Numbered from the stretch's first letter, positions 1-9,106 are shown. The stretch is 64,000 bases of DNA from Brevibacterium daeguense (GCF_021729135.1 NZ_JAJTWW010000007.1:1-64000); one strand, 5' to 3'. Notes: generated by a model from the sequence alone, not told the origin. Program-made: numbers and translations.

Positions 1-160
1 CCACCTCACCAGCCCCGACCCATGAAAGATCGAGGCTAGACCGACGACCGGCCGCGCCTCTCCAGACCGGCCCCCCTCCGCGCTCACCGACCGCCGCCCC
101 GCCTCTGGCGACGACGTCTGCTCTGTCCTCGGGGGACGACCGGTGTCAGCCGGCCGCGCA

Positions 161-3100
161 TCAGTCGAAACTGTAGAACAGCCGCTCCATCACCTTGCGG
201 GCGCGGCGGGCACTGCCCAGGTAGTCCTCGGTGAGCTGCTGGGAGTTTCCCGGCCGATAGCCCATCAGCCGGGCCGCCGCCTCCAGTTCGGAGCGGTCCG
301 CCGGCAGTGCCTCGGCCGTCCGACCCCGGTAGAGCATCACGGCCGAGCGCAGCTGGGTCGCCATCGTCCACGCGGTCTCCAGGATCTGAGCATCCTCCTC
401 CCCCAGCAGGCCCGCCTGCGCCCCTGCCCGCAGCGCGGGCAGCGTCGACGTCGTGCGGAGCTGCTCGTGGGTGTGAGCATGCATCAGCTGCATCAGCTGC
501 ACTGTCCACTCCACGTCGGACAGACCGCCGCGCCCGAGCTTGATGTGCCTCTTGGGGTCCGCGCCCCGCGGCAGCCGCTCGTCCTCCATGCGCGCCTTGA
601 GACGGCGCATCTGGCGCAGCGACGACTCCGGGACCGACGACGGGTAGCGCAGCGGGTCGATCAGACTTCGGAAGTCCTCCCGCAGCTGGGCGTCCCCGGC
701 GATCGTCCGCGCCCGCAGCAGCGCCTGGGCCTCCCATGGCTCCGACCAGTTGGCGTAATAGCTGCGATACGAGTCGAGCGCTCTCACCAGCGGTCCCGAC
801 TTGCCCTCGGGCCGCAGGTCGGCGTCGACGTCGATCGGCAGGCTGACCGCCGCGGATCCGAGGTCCGAGGTCAGCCTGAGTGCGACCTTCTTGACATGGG
901 CTGCTAGGTGGGCGCGCGCGTCTGCGTCGAGGTCCGAGTCCGCCGCGCGATAGGCGAACATGACATCGGCGTCCGAGTAGTAGCCGATCTCGGCGCCGCC
1001 CAGTCGGCCCATCGCCACGACCGCGAACTCGTAATCGGGAGGCTGCACGGTGGCGTCGAGCTCGGCCCTGGTCGCCGACAGTGCACCGTCGATCGCCGCG
1101 TCCATCAGCCCGGACAGCACCGAGGGCACCTCAGCCCGGTCGAGCACCTCGAGGATGTCGGCCAGCGCCGTGCGCAGGACCTCCCGGCTGTACAGGGCGC
1201 GGATCGCGGAGGCCGCTCCCCCGCGATGACGTTCGAGCAGACCCGCGATCTCGGTCTCCACAGCGGTGATCCGGCGCGGCTGCAGGCGGCGGTGATCGTC
1301 GAGCCACTCGACCGCTGTCGGATTGTGCAGCAGCAGATCGGTGGCGAAGCCGGACAGGGACAGCACCTGGGCCATCGACTTCGCCGCCAGCCCGGAGTCG
1401 CGCAGCATCTTCAGATACCAGGCGGAACCGGACAGCGAATCCGACAGCCGTCGGAAAGCGAGCAGGCCGGCATCCGGGTCGACTCCGTCGGAGAACCAAT
1501 CGAGCAGCGCGGGCAGCACCTGCTTCTGCACCATCGCCGACCGGCTCACTCCGGTGGTGAGAGCCGCGATGTGCTTCATCGCCGGCTTGGGCGCGCGATA
1601 TCCGAACGCGGACAGCCGCTCCTGGGCGGCTGCCGCCGACATCAGGCCGACCTGCGCCGCGGAATCGAGAATCGGCCGGTAGAAGATCTGCTCGTGCAGT
1701 GCGCGCACCCGCCGTGCGTGGGCGCGCCGCTCCTCCGTCAGCCGCGCGATCGAGCGGTCGCCGCCGCCGTAGACGCTGCGCGCGAGCATCCGCAGCTTGG
1801 ACTCCTGGGTCGGCAGCAGCGCAGTGCGCTGCATGCGCGGAATCTGCAGTCGGTGCTCGACCACCCTGAGGAACTCGTACGACTCGATGAACGCCGCGGC
1901 ATCCTCGGAGGCGATGTAGCCGCATGAGCCGAGTGCCTCGAGCACCCGCAGGGTGTTCGGCATCCGAATCCGTTCATCGTCCCGGCCGTGCACGAGCTGA
2001 AGCAGCTGGGCGGAGAACTCGACATCTCGCAGACCCCCGGCTCCGAGCTTGATCTGCCGGTCGGCCTCCCGCCCGGGAATCAGATCGACCACCCGGACGC
2101 GCATCGCCCGGACCTGCTCGATGAAGCCCCCCCGGCGCGAGGCGGTCCACACCAGCGGATTGAGAGTGTCGTACCAGCTCTGCCCGAGTTGACGATCGCC
2201 CGCGATCGGACGCGCTTTGAGGAGTGCCTGGAACTCCCAGTTGTGGGCGATGTTGAGATAGTAGTGCTCGAATTCGTCGAGTCTGCGCACGAGGGGCCCG
2301 TCGCGGCCTTCCGGGCGCAGAGCCGCGTCGATCTCCCACAGCGCCGGCTCGCTGTCCATGCCGCTGACGGTCTCCATCGTCCGCTGGGCGAGCTGTGCCG
2401 CGGCCGTGGCGCCGGCTTCCGGCGCAGCGCCCTCCGCCGAGGCCCAGCAGAAGACGACGTCGACGTCGCTGACGTAGTTGAGCTCACGCGCTCCGCACTT
2501 CCCGAAGCCGATGACGGCGAGTCGGAGTCCAGCGGCCTCCGGGATCTCGGCCCGGGCGATCGCCAGTCCTGCGTCGACCGCGCCTGCCGCCATGTCGGAG
2601 AGCACCGCGGTGACATCCTCGATCAGCCGCTCCGGCGCCGCGGAGCCGAGGTCGTCGGCGGTCAGGCGCAGCAGCAGATCGCGGTACGCGCGCCGAAGCG
2701 CGCCCACCGCCTCGGACCCGGTGATCCCCGCCGTCGGCGCCTCCGCGTCGGGGTCCGCGCGGACGGCGGCGAACATGGCTGCCCGGATGCTCTCGGGCAG
2801 GGCATCATCAGTGCCGATGAGCACACTGTCGCCGTCGCCGGCGAGCAGCCGGACGGAATTCGGCCAGCGGACCAGATGGTCCACGCTGGCCTCGGAACCC
2901 CCGGCGATGTCGCACAGCCGACGCAGGAACGCCGGGTTCTGCGCAGCGGCGACGAACTGCGCGGCCGTGCCCGCGCCCGCAGCCGCCTCGGCGACCCGCA
3001 GCACCCCCAGCGCCGCGGCATCGGGATCCGCTGCCGCGGTGAGAAGGTCCTCCGTGCCCGGAACGGCCAGCACCTCCGCGTGCAGCAGCTCGTCGGCCTC

Positions 3101-3187
3101 CAGCAGGAACCTGCGAGCCCGGGCGGGGTTGCCGAAACCGCCGCCGGCGGCGGTGCGGGCCGGATCGCCGCGGCGGATGGACATCAT
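161..3187 (-). CDS. glnE: Bifunctional glutamine synthetase adenylyltransferase/adenylyl-removing enzyme GlnE
   Basis: GlnE attaches and removes AMP on a tyrosine of glutamine synthetase and so adjusts cytosolic nitrogen assimilation to nitrogen status. The 1008-residue product is full length for actinobacterial GlnE. It carries two nucleotidyltransferase domains, each with the G-x4-E-x3-SDxDxxF signature: one near residues 227-246 (GFGKCGARELNYVSDVDVVF, the de-adenylylating half) and one near 722-742 (GRLGGAEIGYYSDADVMF, the adenylylating half). It starts 16 nt after the glnA2 stop, so the two are probably co-transcribed. ATG at 3187 or 3184 are both possible. The glnA2-glnE order matches the mycobacterial arrangement. 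The 160 nt beyond its stop, at the window edge, show no gene. Confidence 0.97.
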   Translation of the reverse strand: MMSIRRGDPARTAAGGGFGNPARARRFLLEADELLHAEVLAVPGTEDLLTAAADPDAAALGVLRVAEAAAGAGTAAQFVAAAQNPAFLRRLCDIAGGSEASVDHLVRWPNSVRLLAGDGDSVLIGTDDALPESIRAAMFAAVRADPDAEAPTAGITGSEAVGALRRAYRDLLLRLTADDLGSAAPERLIEDVTAVLSDMAAGAVDAGLAIARAEIPEAAGLRLAVIGFGKCGARELNYVSDVDVVFCWASAEGAAPEAGATAAAQLAQRTMETVSGMDSEPALWEIDAALRPEGRDGPLVRRLDEFEHYYLNIAHNWEFQALLKARPIAGDRQLGQSWYDTLNPLVWTASRRGGFIEQVRAMRVRVVDLIPGREADRQIKLGAGGLRDVEFSAQLLQLVHGRDDERIRMPNTLRVLEALGSCGYIASEDAAAFIESYEFLRVVEHRLQIPRMQRTALLPTQESKLRMLARSVYGGGDRSIARLTEERRAHARRVRALHEQIFYRPILDSAAQVGLMSAAAAQERLSAFGYRAPKPAMKHIAALTTGVSRSAMVQKQVLPALLDWFSDGVDPDAGLLAFRRLSDSLSGSAWYLKMLRDSGLAAKSMAQVLSLSGFATDLLLHNPTAVEWLDDHRRLQPRRITAVETEIAGLLERHRGGAASAIRALYSREVLRTALADILEVLDRAEVPSVLSGLMDAAIDGALSATRAELDATVQPPDYEFAVVAMGRLGGAEIGYYSDADVMFAYRAADSDLDADARAHLAAHVKKVALRLTSDLGSAAVSLPIDVDADLRPEGKSGPLVRALDSYRSYYANWSEPWEAQALLRARTIAGDAQLREDFRSLIDPLRYPSSVPESSLRQMRRLKARMEDERLPRGADPKRHIKLGRGGLSDVEWTVQLMQLMHAHTHEQLRTTSTLPALRAGAQAGLLGEEDAQILETAWTMATQLRSAVMLYRGRTAEALPADRSELEAAARLMGYRPGNSQQLTEDYLGSARRARKVMERLFYSFD

Positions 3188-3203
3188 GGTCTCCCGGGCG
3201 CCT

Positions 3204-4550
3204 TCACATCGGGCCGAAGTGCCGGTTCAGCTCGTACTCGGTGACCTGAGCGCGGTAGCCGTCCCACTCCTCGCGCTTGTTGCGCAGAAAGAAGTCGAAG
3301 ACCTCCTCGCCCAGCGTCTCGGCTACGAGCTCGCTGTCCTCCATCCGGGCGATCGCCTCGTCGAGACTGGCAGGCAGCGAGTCGATTCCCATCGCCCGGC
3401 GCTCGTTGTCGCTGAGGTTCCAGACATCATCCTCGGCCTCGGGCGGGAGCTCGTACCCCTCCTCGATCCCCTTGAGCCCTGCGGCGAGCAGCACCGAGTA
3501 GGCGAGGTAGGGGTTGGCGGAGGAGTCCATGCCCCGGTACTCGATGCGCGCCGAGGAGGACTTCCCCGACTTGTACTGTGGCACCCGCACCAGCGCGGAG
3601 CGGTTGCGGTGGCCCCAGCAGATATAGCTCGGCGCCTCGTGCCCGGTCCAGATGCGCTTGAAGGAGTTGACGTGCTGGTTGGTCACCGCGCTGATCTCCG
3701 CAGCGTGCCGGAGCAGTCCCGCCACGAACTGACGGCCCGTCTGCGAGAGCTGGTACTCCCCGCCCGCCTCGTAGAACGCGTTGTTCTCGCCCTCGAAGAG
3801 CGACACGTGCGTGTGCATCCCGTTGCCGGGGTGATCGGACAGCGGCTTGGGCATGAAGGAGGCGAACACGCCCTGCTCGATGGCGACCTCCTTGACCATC
3901 GCCCGGAAGGTCATGACGTTGTCGGCCATCGTGAGCCCGTCGGCGTAGCGGAGGTCGATCTCGTTCTGCCCCGGCCCCGCCTCGTGGTGGGAGAACTCCA
4001 CGGAGATGCCCATCGCCTCGAGCGTCTGCACGGCGGTGCGCCGGAAGTCGTTGGCAGTGCCGCCGTTGACATGGTCGAAGTAGCCGGCGGTGTCGACGGG
4101 AACCGGAGGGCGGCCGGACAGGTCGCCGGATTCGAACAGGTAGAACTCGATCTCCGGATGGACGTAGAAGGTGAATCCGCGCTCGGCGGCCCTGTCCATC
4201 GTCCGCTTGAGGACGTGGCGGGCGTCCGAGGCAGCCGGGTGGCCGTCGGGCGAGTAGATATCGCAGAACATGCGGCCGGTGGGCTCGGATTCGCCGCGCC
4301 AGGGAAGCAGTGAGAAGGTCGCCGGGTCCGGGCGCAGCACCATATCCGATTCGAAGACCCGGGCGAAGCCCTCGACGGAGCTGCCGTCGAAGCCGATGCC
4401 CTCGCCGAAGGCACCTTCGAGCTCGGCGGGGACGATCGCAACGGACTTGAGCTGACCGAGCACGTCGGCGAACCAGAGTCGGATGAAGCGGACGTCGCGG
4501 TCCTCGACGGTCCGCAGCACGAACTCCTGTTGACGTCCCATCGACGCCAT
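3204..4550 (-). CDS. glnA2: Type I glutamine synthetase, GlnA2-like
   Basis: This enzyme condenses glutamate and ammonia to glutamine using ATP. The product has 448 residues and full type I landmarks: the DGSS segment, EIEFYLF, the GxGQNEIDLRY and MPKP substrate-binding regions, NxHxS (GNGMHTHVS), NRSALVRVP and the terminal FFLRNKREEWDGYR. Length and neighbours match GlnA2 beside glnE in other Actinobacteria. A tyrosine in GYELPPE, near residue 366, aligns with the adenylylated tyrosine of enterobacterial GlnA. I chose ATG 4550 because it overlaps the stop of the upstream small gene (TGATG), indicating translational coupling. An open frame runs upstream to 4664, but that extension has no family similarity. 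ATG 4541 is the alternative. Confidence 0.95.
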   Translation of the reverse strand: MASMGRQQEFVLRTVEDRDVRFIRLWFADVLGQLKSVAIVPAELEGAFGEGIGFDGSSVEGFARVFESDMVLRPDPATFSLLPWRGESEPTGRMFCDIYSPDGHPAASDARHVLKRTMDRAAERGFTFYVHPEIEFYLFESGDLSGRPPVPVDTAGYFDHVNGGTANDFRRTAVQTLEAMGISVEFSHHEAGPGQNEIDLRYADGLTMADNVMTFRAMVKEVAIEQGVFASFMPKPLSDHPGNGMHTHVSLFEGENNAFYEAGGEYQLSQTGRQFVAGLLRHAAEISAVTNQHVNSFKRIWTGHEAPSYICWGHRNRSALVRVPQYKSGKSSSARIEYRGMDSSANPYLAYSVLLAAGLKGIEEGYELPPEAEDDVWNLSDNERRAMGIDSLPASLDEAIARMEDSELVAETLGEEVFDFFLRNKREEWDGYRAQVTEYELNRHFGPM

Positions 4551-4747
4551 CAGCTGTTCCACTCCCGGTCCTCGGCGTCCCATTCGGCAGAGCGCGAAGC
4601 GGCGCGATCGAGCGCAGCCCGGGCCTGGGCCTCCGTGTCGTAGGGTCCCATCCGGTGCTCCCACGTGCTCTGGGGCCCCTTCTCCACCTGCTTCGTCTTG
4701 GTGTTGTACCAGTACTTCTCGGGGGATGCCGACTGCTCGTCCGCCAT
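4550..4747 (-). CDS. Small SPOR-like protein upstream of glnA2
   Basis: A 65-residue, charged and soluble protein. Residues 13-50 contain YWYNTKTKQVEKGPQSTWEHRM-type sequence followed by GPYDTEAQARAAL, which resembles the SPOR-like small proteins annotated upstream of glnA2 in several actinobacteria. Its role is not established. It has a good Shine-Dalgarno (GAAGGAGA, just upstream of ATG 4747). Its TGA overlaps the glnA2 ATG by one base, so it should be the first gene of a three-gene operon with glnA2 and glnE. There is no signal peptide or membrane segment, so peptidoglycan binding, the usual SPOR role, is unlikely. Confidence 0.82.
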   Translation of the reverse strand: MADEQSASPEKYWYNTKTKQVEKGPQSTWEHRMGPYDTEAQARAALDRAASRSAEWDAEDREWNS

Positions 4748-4895
4748 CTCAGGTCTCCTTCAGCTCCTCGTGCCCATCCCGAGGAGCTGATCGGCGCTGC
4801 GGCCGCACCCTCGGCGATGCTCTGCACTGTGGTCGACAGGTCTGCCGCCCAGCCTATCGCCTCGCCCCCACGCCGGGCACCGAGCCTGAACAGCG

Positions 4896-4922
4896 CCAAA
4901 GGTTTGCCCCGGAAACCTTTGG
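4896..4922. promoter_or_regulatory. 10-bp inverted repeat over the ald -35 region (candidate operator)
   Basis: CCAAAGGTTT at 4896-4905 and AAACCTTTGG at 4913-4922 are exact reverse complements separated by 7 nt. The candidate ald -35 (TTGCCC, 4904-4909) lies inside the repeat, so a bound protein would block RNA polymerase. No regulator is assigned. Lrp/AsnC-type AldR proteins control ald in mycobacteria, and a FadR-type regulator lies directly downstream here. Confidence 0.6.
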
Positions 4923-4933
4923 GCCAATACAGT
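4904..4933 (+). promoter_or_regulatory. Predicted ald promoter
   Basis: TTGCCC (4904-4909), an 18-nt spacer and TACAGT (4928-4933). Transcription would start near 4940, leaving a short leader that contains the GAGGAG ribosome binding site before ATG 4968. Confidence 0.6.
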
Positions 4934-4967
4934 GTGATCACCGGTCGGCACTGCTGAGGAGTGGTCA

Positions 4968-6086
4968 ATGAGGATTGCAATCCCGAAGGAAGTCAAGAAC
5001 AGCGAATTCCGAGTGGCCATCGCCCCGGCAGGAGTGCACGGCTTCGTGCAGCGCGGCCACGAGGTCTTCGTCCAGGCCGGTGCCGGGCTCGGCTCGGCGA
5101 TCACGGACGAGGAGTACGCCGAGGCGGGGGCCACCATCGTCGAGGACGCGCAGCAGACCTGGGAGTCCGGAGAGCTGGTGCTCAAGGTCAAGGAGCCCGT
5201 CGCCGAGGAGTACGGCTACCTGCGCCGGGACCAGATCCTGTTCGCATACCTGCACCTGGCCGCCGACCAAGCTCTGACCACCGCGCTGCGTGAGGCCGGG
5301 ACCACCGCGATCGCGTACGAGACGGTGCAACCCGAGGGCGGCGGCACTCCGCTGCTGGCCCCGATGTCGGAGATCGCCGGCCGGCTCTCGGTCCAGGTGG
5401 GAGCCCACACTCTGCTCAAGCACAGCGGCGGCCGCGGGATCCTGCTGTCGGGCGTGCCGGGCGTGGGCCGCGGCAAGGTCACCATCATCGGCGCCGGGGT
5501 CGCCGGAACCAACGCGGCTCGGGTGGCGATGGGAATGGGCGCCCGGGTCGAGATCATCGACATCAACATGGACCGGCTGCGCTACCTCGACGAGATCTAC
5601 GGCGGCAGCCTGCAGACCACCATGTCCAACGCCTACGACATCGGCCTCGCACTGCAGGACTCGGATCTGGTCATCGGCTCGGTCCTGATCCCGGGCAAGC
5701 GCGCGCCGAAGCTCGTCACCGACGAGATGGTCGCGGGAATGAAGCAGGGCTCGGTGCTCGTCGACATCGCGATCGACCAGGGAGGCTGCTTCGAGAACTC
5801 CCGCCCCACCACGCACGACGACCCCACATTCACGGTGCACCGGTCCGTCTACTACTGCGTGGCGAACATGCCCGGAGCCGTACCGACCACCGCCACCGCC
5901 GCGCTGACCAACGCGGTGATGCCCTATGCGGTCTCGATCGCGGAGAAGGGCTGGCGGCAGGCGATGCAGGGCAATGCCGCGCTCGCGCGCGGTCTCAACT
6001 GCCACGACGGACAGGTCACCAATGCGAACGTCGCAGAGGCCTTCGACCTGGACCACGTCGAGCCCGCAGCGGTGCTCGGCGGCTGA
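4968..6086 (+). CDS. ald: Alanine dehydrogenase
   Basis: NAD-dependent interconversion of L-alanine with pyruvate plus ammonium, cytosolic. The 372-residue length is typical. Residues matching the known substrate and catalytic positions are visible: Arg15 (EFRVA), Lys75 (KVKEP) and His96 (FAYLHLA). The Rossmann GxGxxG is in IIGAGVAGTNAARV near residues 168-181, and DIAIDQGGCFE carries the conserved aspartate of the catalytic loop. A GAGGAG ribosome binding site precedes ATG 4968. The gene has its own promoter with an inverted repeat over the -35. It is divergent from the glnA2 operon and converges, 10 bp apart, on a FadR-type regulator. With glnA2/glnE it forms a local ammonium-assimilation neighbourhood. 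Confidence 0.97.
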   Translation: MRIAIPKEVKNSEFRVAIAPAGVHGFVQRGHEVFVQAGAGLGSAITDEEYAEAGATIVEDAQQTWESGELVLKVKEPVAEEYGYLRRDQILFAYLHLAADQALTTALREAGTTAIAYETVQPEGGGTPLLAPMSEIAGRLSVQVGAHTLLKHSGGRGILLSGVPGVGRGKVTIIGAGVAGTNAARVAMGMGARVEIIDINMDRLRYLDEIYGGSLQTTMSNAYDIGLALQDSDLVIGSVLIPGKRAPKLVTDEMVAGMKQGSVLVDIAIDQGGCFENSRPTTHDDPTFTVHRSVYYCVANMPGAVPTTATAALTNAVMPYAVSIAEKGWRQAMQGNAALARGLNCHDGQVTNANVAEAFDLDHVEPAAVLGG

Positions 6087-6096
6087 GGCGCCGAGC

Positions 6097-6798
6097 TCAG
6101 GAGTCGAGCATCGTGGTGGCCCGGAAGTGCTCCTCGCACAGCCTGCCGGCCGCCTCGGCGTCGCCTGCTGCGATCGCGGCGACGATCGCCTCGTGGTCCA
6201 TCCGCGCCCGTGCGAAGAGCTCGGCCGAGAACGGGTCGTGCCGAAAGCCGGTGTTGATCTGCCGGTCGAGGTCCACCGCGATCCTGACCAGCTCCGGGTT
6301 GTGGCCGGCACGCGCGATCGCATGGTGGAGGCGCGCATCCGCCTCCCGAGCTCCGGCCGCCTCTGCGTGCAGGACGTACTCCCCTGCCAGCGCCCGCAGC
6401 TCGGCGAGCTCCTCGTCGGTCCGCCGCAGCGCGGCCAGATGCGCGAGACGGTTCTGGATCACTGCGCGCGCGTCGAGCAGGTGGACACGGGCACGGTGGA
6501 AGACCTGCAGCCGGTCCTCGACTCCTGCCAGCGCACCTTCGTCCCGCTGCGCGACGAAGGTGCCGCCACCGCGCCCCCTGCGACGGGTGATGAACCCGCC
6601 CCGCTCCAGCCGGTCCAGGGCTGCGCGGACGCTCGAGCGGGACACCTGCATGGCTGCCGCCAGTTCCCGCTCGGGCGGCAGCGCAGACCCGACCGGCAGC
6701 GCGCCGACTGCGATCGACGACATGATGTGGTCGGCGATCTGCTGGGGAGCGGACGTCATGACGACGACGTCACCGAGTCCGGACAGCTGCGTGCTCAT
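6097..6798 (-). CDS. FadR-type GntR family transcriptional regulator
   Basis: A 233-residue DNA-binding regulator. The winged helix-turn-helix spans roughly residues 18-85: QQIADHIMSSI, then LPPERELAAAMQVSRSSVRAAL as the recognition helix and RRGRGGGTFV as the wing. The remainder is an all-helical FCD ligand domain of the FadR subfamily, which usually binds a metal plus a small organic acid. A strong AGGAGG precedes ATG 6798. It is convergent with ald, which makes ald or a linked amino or organic acid gene a plausible target, but no operator resembling TGGTnnnACCA was seen in its own upstream region. Confidence 0.9.
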   Translation of the reverse strand: MSTQLSGLGDVVVMTSAPQQIADHIMSSIAVGALPVGSALPPERELAAAMQVSRSSVRAALDRLERGGFITRRRGRGGGTFVAQRDEGALAGVEDRLQVFHRARVHLLDARAVIQNRLAHLAALRRTDEELAELRALAGEYVLHAEAAGAREADARLHHAIARAGHNPELVRIAVDLDRQINTGFRHDPFSAELFARARMDHEAIVAAIAAGDAEAAGRLCEEHFRATTMLDS

Positions 6799-6880
6799 GG
6801 ATCCTCCTGCCGACGGTCACCCCATCATAAGCGCCGTCATCAGCGGCGGAGCCGCCCTGCAGGTCGGCGTGCCAAGAGAT

Positions 6881-6896
6881 TAGACTGGCCTCATCA
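6881..6896 (+). promoter_or_regulatory. -10 box and near-leaderless start of map
   Basis: TAGACT at 6881-6886 ends 9 nt before ATG 6896, so the transcript should begin within about 3 nt of the start codon. No Shine-Dalgarno is visible. Confidence 0.55.
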
Positions 6897-7801
6897 TGAC
6901 TACACACGCACCGCTGGGCACCCTCACCAAAGGCACCGTCTCCCCCCTCCGCGACGTTCCCGGTTCGATTCCGCGACCCGAGTACGTCGGTCGGGCCGTT
7001 CCGGACGAGGGCCGCGGCGGGGACATGTACACCGACGAGGAGATCGAACGGATCCGCGCCGCCGGCCGGATCGCTGCGAATGCCATGGCCGAGGCGGGCA
7101 GGGCGATCGCGCCCGGCGTCACCACCGATGAACTCGATGCGATCGCCCATGAGTACATGTGCGATCACGGCGCGTACCCGTCATCGCTGGGCTACCGCGG
7201 ATTCCCCAAGTCCATCTGCACCTCGGTCAACGAGGTGATCTGCCACGGGATCCCTGATTCGACCGTGCTCGCCGAGGGCGACATCGTCAACCTCGACATC
7301 ACCGCCTACAAGGACGGTATGCACGGCGACACCAACTACACCTTCTGCGTGGGCGAGGTCGACGAGGAGTCGCGGCTGCTCGTCGAGCGCACCCACGAGG
7401 CCATGATGCGCGGCATCAAGGCCGTCGGACCCGGCCGCGAGATCAATGTGATCGGTCGGGTCATCGAGAAGTACGCGGGCAGGTTCGGCTACGGCGTCGT
7501 CCGGGACTACACCGGCCACGGCGTGGGCCGTGAGTTCCACTCCGGTCTCATCGTCCCCCACTACGACTCCGCACCGGCGCACAGCCAGGTCATGGAGCCG
7601 GGCATGGTCTTCACGATCGAGCCGATGCTCAATCTCGGCACGGAGCGGTGGGAGAGCTGGGACGACGACTGGACGGTCGTGACCAAGGACCGCAGGCGCT
7701 CGGCGCAGTTCGAGCACACCCTGGCGGTGACCGAGACCGGCGCCGACATCCTGACACTGCCTGACGAGAGCACTGCGATCTTCAACGGCCCTGCGGCCTG
7801 A
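6896..7801 (+). CDS. map: Methionine aminopeptidase, type I with N-terminal extension
   Basis: This enzyme removes the initiator methionine from nascent proteins. The 301-residue product has an N-terminal extension of about 40 residues ([20 protein letters not shown]) typical of the longer actinobacterial enzymes. The pita-bread fold follows, with the expected ligands: aspartates in [16 protein letters not shown], histidine in [10 protein letters not shown], glutamates in FTIEPML and QFEHT. ATG 6896 is supported by the adjacent -10 box and by the conserved extension. The polyphosphate glucokinase gene begins 15 nt after the stop, so they are probably one transcript. Confidence 0.96.
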   Translation: MTTHAPLGTLTKGTVSPLRDVPGSIPRPEYVGRAVPDEGRGGDMYTDEEIERIRAAGRIAANAMAEAGRAIAPGVTTDELDAIAHEYMCDHGAYPSSLGYRGFPKSICTSVNEVICHGIPDSTVLAEGDIVNLDITAYKDGMHGDTNYTFCVGEVDEESRLLVERTHEAMMRGIKAVGPGREINVIGRVIEKYAGRFGYGVVRDYTGHGVGREFHSGLIVPHYDSAPAHSQVMEPGMVFTIEPMLNLGTERWESWDDDWTVVTKDRRRSAQFEHTLAVTETGADILTLPDESTAIFNGPAA

Positions 7802-7816
7802 CCCGAGAGGCGGACC

Positions 7817-8650
7817 ATGACCGGTTTCCTGGACAACGACGCACCGTACGGCATCGGCGTCGACATCGGCGGCACCGGGATCAAGGTGGGAGTCGTGGAG
7901 CTCGCAACCGGTGAGCTGCCCTTCAAACGGGCCCGCGTGCTCACTCCCAAGCCGTCCACTCCCGAGTCCGTGGTCGCCGCAGTCGCGGACGCCGTCGAGC
8001 AGGTCATCGACACAGCGGTGCGGAAGAAGGTCGTCGCCCGGGCGAAGGACCTGTCCGAACTGCCGTTGGGGGTGGCCTTCCCCGGAGTCGTCAAGAACGA
8101 CATCGTGAAGTTCACCGGCAATCTCGATCCGAGCTGGATCGGCGAGAACCTGCCCGCGATGATCTCCGCCGCCACCGGGCGCAGCTGCTTCATCGCCAAC
8201 GACGCCGACGCCGCAGGCCTGGCGGAGATGTCCTTCGGGGTCGGACGTGACCACCGCAAGGAGCTGGTCCTCATGACCACGCTCGGAACCGGGATCGGCA
8301 CCGCGCTGTTCTACAACGGGACGCTGGTGCCGTACACCGAGCTCGGTCATCTGGAGATGAACGGCGGCAACGCGGAGAAGCAGGCGGCCGAGTCGGTCAA
8401 GGTCCGCGAGGGCCTGAGCTATGCCCAATGGGCGGAACGCCTGCAGCAGTACTATTCGATGCTCGAGCTGCTGTTCACGCCCGACCTGTTCATCGTGGGC
8501 GGCGGCGTGTCCAAGAGCCACGACCAGTTCCTGCCGCTGCTGAATCTCAAGACTCGGATCATGCCGGCCGAGCTGCGCAACGAGGCCGGGATCGTCGGCG
8601 CGGCCTACCTCGCCGCCAACGACGGCAGGGCCCGCATCAAGAAGCGCTGA
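7817..8650 (+). CDS. ppgK: Polyphosphate glucokinase
   Basis: Phosphorylates glucose to glucose 6-phosphate, usually with inorganic polyphosphate as well as ATP as donor. The 277-residue ROK-fold protein has the phosphate-binding motif DIGGTGIKVG at residues 15-24, TTLGTGIGTALF near 155 and the basic stretch of the PPGK subfamily. A GAGAGGCGG ribosome binding site precedes ATG 7817. It follows map by 15 nt. Its stop codon ends at 8650, directly abutting the 3' end of rnpB on the other strand, so any termination signal for this transcript must lie within the antisense of rnpB. Confidence 0.94.
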   Translation: MTGFLDNDAPYGIGVDIGGTGIKVGVVELATGELPFKRARVLTPKPSTPESVVAAVADAVEQVIDTAVRKKVVARAKDLSELPLGVAFPGVVKNDIVKFTGNLDPSWIGENLPAMISAATGRSCFIANDADAAGLAEMSFGVGRDHRKELVLMTTLGTGIGTALFYNGTLVPYTELGHLEMNGGNAEKQAAESVKVREGLSYAQWAERLQQYYSMLELLFTPDLFIVGGGVSKSHDQFLPLLNLKTRIMPAELRNEAGIVGAAYLAANDGRARIKKR

Positions 8651-9035
8651 GGGGAGGACAGGCCGCCTGTACGCCGGGTTCTGTGCGCGGGCCGGTCACC
8701 CGGATCCGCGCGACGGTCATCTGTCTAGGGTCGCCGTTGCCGACGACCTCGAGCGATCCACCCGGCAGCTCGGGCGAGCAGCCCTCGAACACTGCCTGTC
8801 TGATCTTGCTCCCGGCGGGGTTTGCCCAGCGATTCCGGTCACCCGGAACCCTGGTGGTCTCTTACACCACCGTTTCACCCTTACCGGTGCGCGCTCGCGC
8901 ACCGGCGGTCTGCTTTCTGTTGCACTTGCCCGCGGGTCACCCCGGGTGGGAGTTACCCACCGCCGTGCTCTGCGGAGCCCGGACGTTCCTCGTCAGCCTG
9001 TCGGCTGCCGTAACCGTCCGGCGACCTGTCCTCCC
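8651..9035 (-). ncRNA. rnpB: RNase P RNA (class A)
   Basis: This is the catalytic RNA of RNase P, which matures tRNA 5' ends. On the minus strand the conserved GAGGAACGTCCGGGCTC (near 8975-8995) is visible, as are the universal ACAGAACCCGGCGTAC near the 3' end (8665-8685) and the P1 helix, where GAGGACAGG at the 5' end pairs with CCTGTCCTC at the 3' end. No other RNA carries this combination. TACAAT (9045-9040) is a good -10 for transcription from about 9034. The ends are approximate to a few nucleotides. Confidence 0.95.
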
Positions 9036-9039
9036 GGCC

Positions 9040-9045
9040 ATTGTA
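9040..9045 (-). promoter_or_regulatory. -10 box of rnpB
   Basis: TACAAT read on the minus strand ends 5-7 nt before the first paired base of the RNase P P1 helix. The -35 is weak. Confidence 0.5.
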
Positions 9046-9091
9046 CCGCCGACTCGGTCCCGGCCGACGGGAGTGCCGCGAGCCGGCGGAC

Positions 9092-9106
9092 TACGATGGT
9101 GACCCG
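9092..9106 (+). promoter_or_regulatory. -10 box and leaderless start of yaaA
   Basis: TACGAT at 9092-9097, followed by 8 nt and GTG 9106. No Shine-Dalgarno is present. Confidence 0.5.

Noticed and set aside
143..4313. Long open frames on the strand opposite glnE and glnA2, including frames of 339, 418 and 611 codons
   Set aside because: They are antisense shadows produced by GC-rich codon bias. Translations are low-complexity Arg/Ala/Pro-rich with no family motif, while the opposite strand encodes complete known enzymes.
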